The translations under genes and the position numbers were made by a program. A DNA stretch of 64,000 nucleotides from the NCBI GenBank assembly GCA_009823395.1, contig CM020502.1, forward strand, positions 32,972,444 through 33,036,443, read 5' to 3'. Shown here one piece after another: positions 1 through 10,215 of this stretch (positions are counted from its first letter, which is position 1; the number at the start of each line of letters is the position of its first letter). The notes beneath the pieces were generated by a model. It made no database searches, had not been told where the DNA came from, and was given only the letters and a program-made list of their open reading frames with translations. This DNA comes from Thamnaconus septentrionalis (Eukaryota > Chordata > Actinopteri > Tetraodontiformes > Monacanthidae).

Positions 1-1
1 C

Positions 2-511
2 TCTGCAGCCGTCGCCCCCCAACCCTCGTCTTCTTCAGCCGAAGCCTCCGCGGCGGCGCTCAGCAGCAGCAGCGGCAGCAGCCCCAGCGTGAAGCTGGCG
101 CCCAAGCCCAAGGTGCCCAAGAATCGCGCCAGCGAGAAGCGCAAGGACTTCATATCCAATTACTTCAACAGCAACCCGTACGCCACCAAGGCCGAGTGCG
201 AGGAGCTGTGCCGCCACCTGGCGCTGTCCAAGTCGGAGCTGGCCGCACAGTTCTGCAACAAGCGCAGCCGATGCATGAAGAGCCTGAGGAGGAGCAAGAC
301 GGCCGTCCTGCTCGGCTTCAACATGACCGAAGTCGCCAAAGTCAAGCACAACCTCCTCATCCCAAAGCTGCAGGCCGCCGCCGCCGCCGCCGCCGCTGGC
401 AAGCAGCCGCAGGTGGACCCAGGACCTGGATCAGAACCAGGACCGGGATCAGCAGGAGAAAGAGGGAACGCAAAGGTTCCCAACGGGGAACCGGCGGAGC
501 CAATGGAGTGA
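2..511 (+). CDS. adnp2: ADNP-family homeobox protein (adnp2-like), C-terminal part
   Basis: Open from the window edge to the TGA at 509-511 in the frame beginning at base 2, so the gene starts outside the window. A Ser/Ala-rich linker is followed by a divergent homeodomain (about 113-290) with the phrases FISNYFNSNPYATKAE and FCNKRSRCMKS, then LLGFNMTEVAKVKH. This pattern (K-x-F-x-x-x-YF-x-x-x-PY..., NKR-x-x-C, then LLGF-[ND]-M-x-E-x-x-x-VKH) is the C-terminal homeodomain and tail of ADNP/ADNP2, nuclear zinc-finger/homeobox proteins that bind chromatin remodellers. The protein ends in a poly-Ala run and a Pro/Gly-rich tail. In ADNP genes the zinc fingers and homeodomain sit in one very long last exon, which fits the continuous frame. 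adnp2 rather than adnp is inferred from the short tail and from snrpd1 nearby, since both are on human chromosome 18. Polyadenylation signals AATAAA lie at 577-582 and again at 1557-1562. Confidence 0.72.
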   Translation, partial: SAAVAPQPSSSSAEASAAALSSSSGSSPSVKLAPKPKVPKNRASEKRKDFISNYFNSNPYATKAECEELCRHLALSKSELAAQFCNKRSRCMKSLRRSKTAVLLGFNMTEVAKVKHNLLIPKLQAAAAAAAAGKQPQVDPGPGSEPGPGSAGERGNAKVPNGEPAEPME

Positions 512-2087
512 CGTCGTGTGAACGTTTTGAATGTACAGCAGTCTGAGGGGGGAAGAAAAACTAAACAAACAAAAAAAATAAACTGCATTTGTCCCTAATA
601 AAAAAACAGAGTATACGACAAATATTTCAATAATGGCCTTTTGCGTTAGCTGTTAGACGTTCATCCTGCAGTTGCATTTAATGTCACTTCACTTCCTGGA
701 GGAAGGCGGTTAACAGTAGAGCGTCCTTTGACTTTCAGTACGTCGTCAGTGGTTTATTTTCCCGAGGTATTCGTGCAGCTGAGCTCCGTTCTGTAGCACA
801 TCAGAAATCTCGGGAGGAAAAAAAACTCCCACAGACTGCAGCTGGTCTCCATTTAATAGAGGCCTCACCTTCACTCTGAGCTGCTTTCTGGACCTTTTGC
901 ACCCTTTTATTTAAGCCTGTGTGTTTAAAAACTTTGATTTTTTTTTTTATTATTATTGCTGCTTTTTGTTTAATATCAAGACTTGGGTGCAACTCATCAC
1001 CCCAGGACCCCCCCTTCCTCTCTGTAAATTGACGTTTGGTTTTATATAATTAACCTATTTGTTGTCTATTTCTTTATTTTCACCCACTAATATTGTTTTT
1101 TAAAATGCCCCCTCCGGCTGTCCCATCCCGGTGGACATTTACGGTTTCAGGGTCAACTGTGTTTGCTTCGGTCATCGACTCGTGCGACTAAAGGTTCAAC
1201 AGCAGTGTTCATCTGGAGCGATGCAATCTGGGGCTCTGGCGGTTGGGCTGAACAGGGGTGATGGACGCCAGCCACGTTCCGTCTCTGACCAACGTCCCTG
1301 CATGGAGCCTCCGTGCTGTCTGTGCCATTGTGTGACGTCTCTCCGTGTTTGCTGAGATTTATGGACCTTGGGAATGAACGTTTCAATGAGGGTCAAGCAG
1401 TGCTGGGTGTTCACCTTACATCGTTTATCTTCTGTTCCTCTGACAGCTGGTTTTTGTAATACACGTGTATTTTCTATAAATCTAGAGAATCCAAGTGTCG
1501 GGGCGGGGGGGTGGGGCGGGGTTACAAATTATGTCCAAGGCCACTGTGTTACAGGAAATAAAGTGGTTTCCTTTTACATAAACGACTCCATCGCTTGAAT
1601 CTCGTCATTGGTCGCCAGCACAAATGAGTTTTTGTTTTCACATGAAAAAATGTTTTCACTTCACCGGGCAGGAGCAGAAATTGTGTCGAGTGACAATGAA
1701 CACGCAGTGCACGCCGAGTCTGAGGTGTTTGCGTAGCGTTTAATATTCCCCTGAGAAATACTAAAAGTAAGTGATGCCTTCCTGCCGCATCACTGTTCAA
1801 CCTCTGATGTCACGACTCTGAAAATGAATGAAATACATCGGCAAACTCCTCTGGCACAATTAAAATGGGGGTGGTCTCGTCTAGATCAGTCCCAGTGTGT
1901 CTGCACTACTCCCCTTTGGCCTCACGGTGGCGCCAAATTGCCCACTTGCGCTATGATTACGACTAAAAATGATAGCGTCTACTTCAATCATTCACTCGCT
2001 AATGCTCCGGTCGCCGCCTTCGCGTGGTCCCTCCGTCGAATTCCGCGTCGGCGACGGATTAAAAGCAGGAACGAGAGCTTTGAGCTT
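512..2087. other. adnp2 3' UTR and spacer before ggct
   Basis: No coding exon is recognised. The first about 100 bases are AT-rich with two close AATAAA signals (577-582 and about 597), and another AATAAA at 1557-1562 follows a G-rich stretch (1500-1520), so a long alternative 3' UTR is possible. The segment is convergent with the ggct 3' end. Confidence 0.5.
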
Positions 2088-3752
2088 CTACTGCGAAACT
2101 GTTTTGATCTGATCCAAGACAGAGGGGCCGCTGTAGTCGTTGGTCTGAATGGCCTCCAGCTTCTTCAGGTACTCTGTGGGTAGTCTGTTCTGCTCGGCGC
2201 CCAGACACACTACCTGTTGTATGATATGGAAGAAAAAAAAAAACCGCATTCCAGTTAGCGTCTGGAGTCCAGTTAGCGTCTGGAGTCCAGAGAGCGGCTG
2301 GCTGTCAACACAGGCGCACCCACCCGTTTGTACTGCGGAGACGGAGGACAGGCGTAGAAGTTGTTGATCTGGTAGGTCCTGCAGAGGGTCGTCCCGTTGT
2401 CTGTCTCTACCGTCACCTCCAGGGGGGAGTATTTCCCCAGACTCACCCCTTCCTGGCTGGGGGGAGGGGGGTAGAAAAACAGCGTTACACACACGGTCAA
2501 AGTGCTGACCTTGACCTTCTGGCCGGTGACGGTTCTCACTTGTCTAAGCTCGACAGGTTCTCGTTGCTGAGGGTCCAGACGACGCCCCAGACCTCGGACC
2601 CGGGCCGGTACTGGATGGTGGCCACGCCACCGTGCCAAGTGTTCTTCGCATGTTTGTCCCACAGTCCAAATTTGAGCTCGTAGTCCTGTAACACAACCAA
2701 CGTACACAACAGGCGTTAACAGGACACAAAGGGCTTTGGAAGGTGAAGGGGCACCGCCTCTTGGAACAAAGGCAGAGCTTTTTTTAACGCCGCTGAAAGG
2801 CCTTTTCGCAGCAGGCCGCGGCTACCCTGCTCCGTTCCGGGTCAGCGAACAGTCAGTGTCGGCACCACCGACTGTTTGTGTGTACTGTACGTACGCTAGG
2901 GAGGAGATTTAACGGCTACAAAGAGCAATCAAAGGTATAAAAACAAGCGGCAGCATCAGCTAAAAGCGGGAACGTGTGTGTGTGTGTGTGTGACAGTTGT
3001 TTTTTTCCGTTGTCATATGTATCAGAGTAGTATAGAGCTTTATCTTGGCTTTCAGCCTTATTTTTAATTCTAAATTATTGATAAGAAAAGGACACGATGA
3101 CATCATCAGGAGGGCGAATGTTTCTTTTTGTCTTCGAAAGAAACAGTTGCCGCCTCCGTCAGGCGTTCTTGCCTGTCTGTCAAATAAAATGTGTTGCTTA
3201 TGTTCTCCAGGTATCGCAATAGTTTTACGCCGCTGTGTTGTACGTGCCGTCATCATTCAACAAACATGAATGGCACTTGTCACTGTCATTCACCACCTCG
3301 AATCTAAAACTAATATATGGCAAATATGAATTAATGTCAATATGACTGTGTGGACAGGCAGTCTAGCTGACGTTTAGTCATATGACATTCTAATCCCTTC
3401 AATATGTGTCTGTGGGCCTTCGCCTGCTTTAAAAAAAATAAAAATAAAATAAAACAATAATCTCAACGACAGAAGGCTTCAAGATTTGCAGCGGCTCTGC
3501 TTTATGGCTAAATTTAGTTTTAATTCAATCCTTTTGTTTTTACCACTGGTTTGCTTTGCTTTGCAGCTAACGTTAACCTTTTTTTAAAAAAATAAAATAA
3601 AATAAAATAAAAATACATTACATACAATTTACATGTAATAAATCATGTCATCACACTGCATTGCTGTTGTGTGTCTCCGGCGCATCACTTGTGCGCTGTC
3701 GGCTCATCTCTATCTGCTCTCATCAGCATCATGTTGACATAAGAACACACAC

Positions 3753-3839
<87 letters not shown>

Positions 3840-4102
3840 TATATATTTATATATATATGCATACATATATATGTATACATACACACACACACACACACAT
3901 ATATATATGTACATGCATATACATATATACACATATACTAATAAATATCATTGTTGTTATTATTTTTAAATATCGGCATTACCTTCAGTCGGCCTGTAGA
4001 GCAGAACCTCGCCGTGGGGTTTGCCAGCTGCAGCCTCTCCTTTAGCAGGTTGCTGCCGAAGGCGAAGTACATGAAGAACCCGGCTTCCACCGAGCCAGAC
4101 AT
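2088..4102 (-). CDS. ggct: Gamma-glutamylcyclotransferase
   Basis: Four coding exons, all GT-AG and in phase: 4102-3983, 2685-2540, 2456-2324 and 2213-2088, giving 174 aa (human GGCT is 188). The enzyme converts gamma-glutamyl amino acids, released in glutathione turnover, to 5-oxoproline and a free amino acid in the cytosol. Exon 1 has the fold signature [15 protein letters not shown], the substrate-binding YxFGSN loop. Exon 2 has TWHGGVATI and EVWGVVW. The exon 2/3 junction gives SSLDNQEGV, holding the Glu that aligns with the catalytic acid of human GGCT (LDEQEGV). Exon 3 ends in PPSPQYK as in other vertebrates, and exon 4 has [18 protein letters not shown]. The start is the ATG at 4102, just before the conserved fold. 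Intron 1 (2686-3982) carries a TG/TA microsatellite. Confidence 0.93.
3750..3935. repeat. Compound (TG)n(TA)n(CA)n microsatellite in ggct intron 1
   Basis: A TG run (about 3753-3776) passes directly into an alternating TA run (about 3776-3850), then mixed TATG/TACA and a CA run (about 3882-3899). It lies about 50-230 bases downstream of the ggct exon 1 donor. Apparent open frames here are repeat translations (IYIYIY, HTHTHT). Confidence 0.95.
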
Positions 4103-5252
4103 GATGAAGCGTCCCTCCGGTTTGAGTTCCTGCCGGGCTGGACGTGACGGAGAGCGGCGAGACTGCTAAACGACAGCTACCTGGATGGCGGCGTCCATAA
4201 GCTTCACGAAAAAGTACAGCGACACCACAGCAAACAACCGCAAATGTCGTTCCACGAACGGAACCGATCTCCCTAATCAAACAGACACCCATCGTCAATC
4301 ACATCTCGCGATATTTGATGATGACTCACTTATGTGAATAACTCATCTTACATCTATTTATTTATACTTTACTTCCTTTTTTTTTTTTCTTTTTTTTTTT
4401 TTAAGTTGTGGTCAAGGAAATGGTTACGGTCCATTGTCATATCTATTACCAAGCCGGAAGAATTACCTTGCTGCACACCCGGAAGTTAGGCTAAACGCCG
4501 TGAAAGAAATACTGAGATTTCGCCGGCAGGTTTGAAAAGCGTAAACGCAGTCATTTATAACTGGAGACGAGAGCCGTGTATTCATTTAACACTTTGCCTT
4601 TTTAAATAAAAGCGTATTCAACAGCGAAATGATGTCAACATAGCTTACTGTTAACACAGTAAGTAAATGGAATTTGCTCCCGTTCAAAACGCTTGTGGCA
4701 CTTTGGCTTCAATCCAAAGTGTGGTGTGAATAATTACACAAACCCGTCACAGAAGAACAAAGTCACTCTATTCCTGTAACCTGAAACTAAAATCGAGACA
4801 TAGTTGCCTTTCTAATATGATAAGTGTTATATGTCATATTCAGTACTAAAAATTAAACATTTTTCATTCACTGCCATTTGGTGTACCAGGGAAAATAATC
4901 ATGTGATCAGCAGTTTGTTTGCTTTTTAATACCTGTACATTCAATAATAATCAGATCATAACAGTTGCTGCTTTTCAAATTAATATTTGAGTGAAATGAT
5001 TTTTTTTTTTAAGCACTTGCAATTTCTTTTATTCATCAGTCAAGGAGCCATCATGTGAACCAAAGACATCGGTGACACTGACAAAAGCAAAGCTGAAATA
5101 ACACAGGCAGATTCATCCTCTTCCACTAGAGTTTAATGTACAAAAATGGGGGGGAAAAAACAAAGATTGAAAACACAAATCACAAAAAAGGATTTCCCAT
5201 AAAAGAAACAATTGTGTACAAACAGCAGGGTTTCATCACATACACCTGTCCA
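4103..5252. other. ggct upstream region and spacer to the snrpd1 3' end
   Basis: No gene seen. Bases about 4103-4260 are moderately CpG-rich and are the likely ggct 5' UTR and promoter. The rest is AT-rich. On the minus strand an AATAAA signal (tttatt at 5028-5033) lies about 220 bases past the snrpd1 stop and is its probable polyadenylation signal. Confidence 0.5.
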
Positions 5253-7127
5253 TCATCTCCTTGGGCCACCACGGCCACGCCCCCTCCCTCTGCCACGACC
5301 TCGACCTCTGCCCCGTCCCCGTCCAGCCACTGAGGAGACAGATGGATGAGGAGTGAGGAGTTAGCAACAACTAGGACACAATATATACAGGCAATAAGTA
5401 GCCACACATTACATCTGTTATGACAACATCCCATTGCCTCTTGGGGAAAACAATTCTCTTACCTGCTTCCCTCTTTTTGGACTTGATCTTTGGTTCAATA
5501 TCAACCAGCAATGTGTCCAGTGGGAGGCTGTCAGGGAGGATAAAGTAGCGAATATTGTTGCCACGGATACTCAGTGACTCCAGCTGAGTGGGTTCCCTGT
5601 TCATCAGGGTCATTTTCACTGCCTTCAGGTGGGTGTTCATGCTCACATCAACACCTAAATGAGAAAAGAAGCCAGGGTTAAAGTAGATGGGGACGCATTT
5701 TCACCATTATAAGAAAACCCTTTGATTCCTTGGTTACCAAACTCATCACAACTACAATAACGCACTTGCAAAAATAACTAAAATGTGGGTATAAGGATTA
5801 GTAGTATTTAATACAAGAAAAATAAATGTTAACCTATGCTTGATTGTGCCCCATTCGATTTTACATCTTTCACACCAAAATTTGTGTGAAACCAGGTATA
5901 AATAAAATAAAATAAAATAAAAATCCTCAAAAGATTTTCATTCTGAGTAACATCAAATATGTGGTGTCAATATGACTGAATCCTCAAAAGTGGCACAAGA
6001 GGCTCAGCATTAGCAATAATCTAAGAAGACTGCACAAACCACCACATTATACACAGATTAAGTGGTGCAACGATCCTCCAAAGTTAAGAAAATGAATCTA
6101 AAGTTTAACTCTTTGAAATGCAACCTTAATGTGGCCCATCGCATTGACAAAGACTGTAAAACACATTGAACTAAGGTCAACCAAATAAATTGCAGCTTTG
6201 AATCCAGTTCTCCAGAAAGTAAAGTAATCAAGGAGCCAGGTGATAAATCTCAAAATTAAACACGGGAATCTGTTTGTAGAATTAACTGAGGATTTATTTC
6301 GTGAATTTTCTTTAGCAATGATCCTTGCTTCTCCCTCCAACCAACGGCAGAAGATGTCTTTGCTTACCTGTGATGGTGCCATGGACTTGGGTGCCATTCT
6401 TCAGCTCAATGGTGACCGTTTCATGGCTGAGTTTCATCAAAAACCTGCAGTTTTTGAATTAAACCCACGTGGGGAAAAAAAAAAATAAAATAAAGTTTGA
6501 TCTCTGAAGTCGCACATTCAAACGTAAATATTTCCAGTTATCGGCGGTGCTTAGCTTCAAACACTTGCAGCTAGATAGCAACTGAGCTACGTTAGCAAAT
6601 GGGGCTAGCCGCAAAACTTGAGCATATAAACAAAGCCGTGAGCGCGTTTTCAAAAAGTGCAAAGTCACACCCATTAGCCTGGGGAAATAAGCTCCAGACA
6701 AAGGAAAGTTTGCAGACTGCAAAGTTTTGGACGAGCAGGCCGTTAAATTGTGGTATTCTGGAGAATATCAGCGAAACACACACACACACAGGGCCCCGGA
6801 AACGAGTGGACATTGCGGCTGTTTTGAGATAGAAGAGCAGAAGACGGGACGTCTTTGCGGTTTCGAGGGCCACTTAGTAAGTACACACTTACGAAAACGC
6901 AAATTATTCGTGCCTTTTGCAACTTGTTGTTTTAACTCAATTCTTGGCAAAGCACTCATGTAACTCAAGTCAGCCTTCATTCATTTCCTTTCATCGCTTC
7001 CCGCCTCAACGTCGCTCCTGCGTTTACATCTTCACCCATCCAAAGGTATCGCACTCATTTTACATTCTTAAATGAGACGAATCGATTTAGCAGCATGTTT
7101 CGTTATTTCTTACCTGACGAGTTTCAT
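5253..7127 (-). CDS. snrpd1: Small nuclear ribonucleoprotein Sm D1
   Basis: Four coding exons in phase: 7127-7114, 6444-6368, 5654-5463 and 5329-5253, encoding 119 aa, the same length as human SNRPD1. Sm D1 is one of seven Sm proteins forming the ring on the U-rich Sm site of U1, U2, U4 and U5 snRNAs, the spliceosome core. Exon 1 gives MKLVR. Exon 2 gives [17 protein letters not shown] (Sm1 motif). Exon 3 holds [17 protein letters not shown] and the Sm2 motif [19 protein letters not shown]. Exon 4 encodes the C-terminal GR repeats, targets of symmetric arginine dimethylation and SMN binding in this family, ending GGPRR. The ATG at 7127 is the conserved start. The strong length and sequence match makes the call secure. 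Confidence 0.97.
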
Positions 7128-7560
7128 GATGGTGGCGGAGAGAAGGGATAAATCCTTCGCCGACGTTTAAAAAATTACAGCGCCCAAGCGAAGACACAGG
7201 CCGCCGTTTTAAGAATTGCCTCTTTTTGTCGCACGGATATGACGTCACGAAATACGGGACGCCACACAAGAAAAGGAAGGAAAACGCTCCCCCTTGTGGC
7301 AAACAAGGGCACGAATAGAAACAAAAGCATAACAGTTAAGGATTCGAAGTTTGTCTCTATGCATTATAAGTCTGTCGTTCGATTCTATTTGCAAAAGTTT
7401 ATTTCAAAATGAGTTAATTTCTACGTTTAATCCATTTAAAACAGATATGTAAAGATATGTGTCATTTAGAATTCACTTACGCGTCGTTTAGCTTTGTCAC
7501 AGCACCCGTCATTGACATTTCAGATGGAGAGTAACATGAACACATTAACAAAGACAAACA
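7128..7560. promoter_or_regulatory. snrpd1 5' flank / promoter region
   Basis: A short segment between the snrpd1 start codon (7127) and the likely end of the ankib1 3' UTR (about 7570). It contains CpG-bearing sequence and a CRE-like tgacgtca at about 7241-7248. No TATA box is obvious. Promoter role is inferred from position only. Confidence 0.4.
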
Positions 7561-9633
7561 CTTTCACCTCTTTTTATTGAGAGTAAACTGAACACCGACA
7601 CTTTCATTCAGAGTTTTGGCCACACATCAAACCTCTTGTGGATCAACTGGGAATGTATCAAGTTTGATTTATAAGAGTGCAATTTCTTTTTCTTTCTTTT
7701 TTTTTTTTTTAAATCAAATTCAGAAGTTGACAGTTTTGGGGCTTATTAATTACCGAAATGTTATGCGTGGAATAAAAATATTCCATAATGACGGCAAGTA
7801 TAAAACTAAAAACATAGAAGAGCAACAAAAAAAAAAAAAAAACATGTTTAGTTGGAAACAAAACTATGATGATTTCCCGCAGATTCAGCGAGTCTCATGT
7901 GCTGCAGCTGTGCAGATAAAATATAAATGTACTGTGTTTGAACAAAGGCATCCTGGCAGCGGTATCGGCGTGAGCCCTACGCATCTCAGAGGACTTGACG
8001 AGACGTCTTCAGTGGCACCTCCAAGCTGCCCCACACTTATACTTACTAATGCAACGGCAAAAAAAACAAACAAAACAAAAACCAGTTTGTCTTAACATAG
8101 CACGACACGTCACACAAGTGATTTACGATAATACGAAATGACATATTTTCTGATTGTACATCACACATTCAGTACATGGATTCATTTAAAACAAGAGGGA
8201 GTTTGAACTATTACGATGCTCTTGTTTGCCTCCTCAGACACTATGGCTAAATCGCTCCGGTATGCTAACAATCACTCAAGCGCTCTACAGCAGGCAGTGC
8301 TTCAATATTTTTTTGTAAACATTGCAGTTGGGCAATGGTGATTGGAAACAAAAAGAAGAGAAATTAAAAATAGAACCGTTCAAACTTATTGTAAATCTCT
8401 AAAAGACGAATTTGGACACAAATTTAAACAATTTTTGAAAGGAAAAAAAAATGAACTGAAATGTGGTAGCTGCGTCTCCAGGAAACTAAAACACAGCTGT
8501 ATTGATACAAACACTAATGTGCATGTTGAACCTCCGTGTGTCACTTTAGCGTTTATTAATAAACCAATAAAAACATAATATAATCCAACCAATAAATAAC
8601 AAAAACCCACAAAGAACTGTCAAAACGGGAGAGACATTCTATTATTATGAACTCCTTGTCAATTAAAAAAAAAAAAAAATATAAAAAGCTCCAACCCCAT
8701 CAGCAAATGATAGTACCAGCCACCAGTTGTAGAACTTATGCCAGAAACAATAACGTGTGCACTGATTTTCAGTATTCCCGTCACTTTGGCTCAGTTTGAC
8801 CCCAAAGGTTTAATGTGCAAAGAAATGTAAACCAGACACCATCAACAGCGCGAGCTGCAATTCTCAATATTTAACATAGAAACCAGTGAAGGAAGTGAAA
8901 GCCACAAAGCAAAGCTCCGCCGTCAAATCAAAAGCAACTCAAAGTAGGGCAGCCGGTGCAGAAAAGAAGAGCGACGATCAGCACTTTGACATGAAGAAAC
9001 AAACAAATCAATAAAAACAGCTGCAATATGCAGGCTTGAGACCCTGATATATTAAAAAAAAAAAATGTTCAGCTAGTATTTTGTGGCACTGTTTAGTGAG
9101 CTGTCCTCATCACCACAATCATTTGACGTATTGTATCGACCCCCGACTGTTCTAGCGAGTGATCCAACTTCTCTCACCCCCGACTCACCACGACAAACTC
9201 ACCAAGTAGGTTTGAGGCCAAACGCGTCAAACTGCAGGCGACGCCGGCGCAGAGCACGGCAACGTGCAGTCAAAGCCTCATCGCCAGTGAGACTCACTGA
9301 GAATTCTACCTTGAATAATTTGCAGAATGTGGCACGGAGGCGGCGCCGAGGCTCCTGGGCGGGAGTGGAACCCAGCGCGGAAGAGTTACTCTCCTGGAAA
9401 ACCCCACACTGTGTTTTACAGGCAATATCACGGAACGTCTGGCTCTGTGTTTGACCCCCTCTGTCTGCCGTACGCTGGAGCTTCCTATCAAAGCAGGCAC
9501 AGTGTGCAAGAAGGGCCACAAAAAAAACAAAAAAAAACAGAAATTCAGATTTAGGCCTCCTTGATTGTACAGTACGCTGAGTGAGCTGCAAACTGCTGCA
9601 GCTCAGCTGTGGGCCGACTCCCCGATTTGGGTC

Positions 9634-9665
<32 letters not shown>

Positions 9666-10215
9666 CAAGTGGGAGTCTATGAGGCGAGTCTGGATTTTTT
9701 TTTTTTTTTTTTAGCGTCATCAGCACCAAAACTTGGAATCATAAAAAATAAAAATAAATAAAGAAAACAAAACAAGAGGCAGGGGAACAAATGAAACAAA
9801 AATAACGATAAACACGTATGCATATATACATATGTGCAGCATATACTGTGTCATACCAGTAGCTTCCTATCCATACTCTGTCTTTAACGACGTCTCCAAT
9901 AAAAAAACAGCGGCTCGCCACCGCAGGAAATGATTCCACCCGAGAAGCCGAGCAGGTTAAAAAGTGGCCGCCAGAGCTTCTGACAACACTGAGGTGAGAT
10001 CAACAAACAATAAATTAAAAAAAAGCAGGTAAAATGTCCAACTTTGGTGTACTGTCCCTTTAAGGACCGACGCCGTCTGCTGCTAATACTGCAGACAAAG
10101 GAAAGAAAGAAAAAAGTGTGAGCATGACATCATCTTTGCTTTGTTTCTTACAGTAAAACACACACAGTAAACACTTCACTGATCTCCTTCTTGGCCCCGC
10201 CCACCTGACCTCCCG
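7561..10215 (-). other. Likely ankib1 3' UTR
   Basis: No coding exon is recognised between the ankib1 stop (10216) and snrpd1. On the minus strand AATAAA signals lie at 7578-7573 and near 8555-8565. The stretch is AT-rich with short A runs and a TG microsatellite at about 9636-9661. A 3' UTR of up to about 2.6 kb is inferred, and the true end is unknown. Confidence 0.45.

Noticed and set aside
1..8. ctctgcag as a splice acceptor opening the first exon
   Set aside because: ADNP-family genes encode this part in one long last exon, and the frame is already open at base 2, so an acceptor is not needed.
3661..4045. Tyr/Ile/His-rich open frames on both strands
   Set aside because: Translations of the TG/TA/CA microsatellite.
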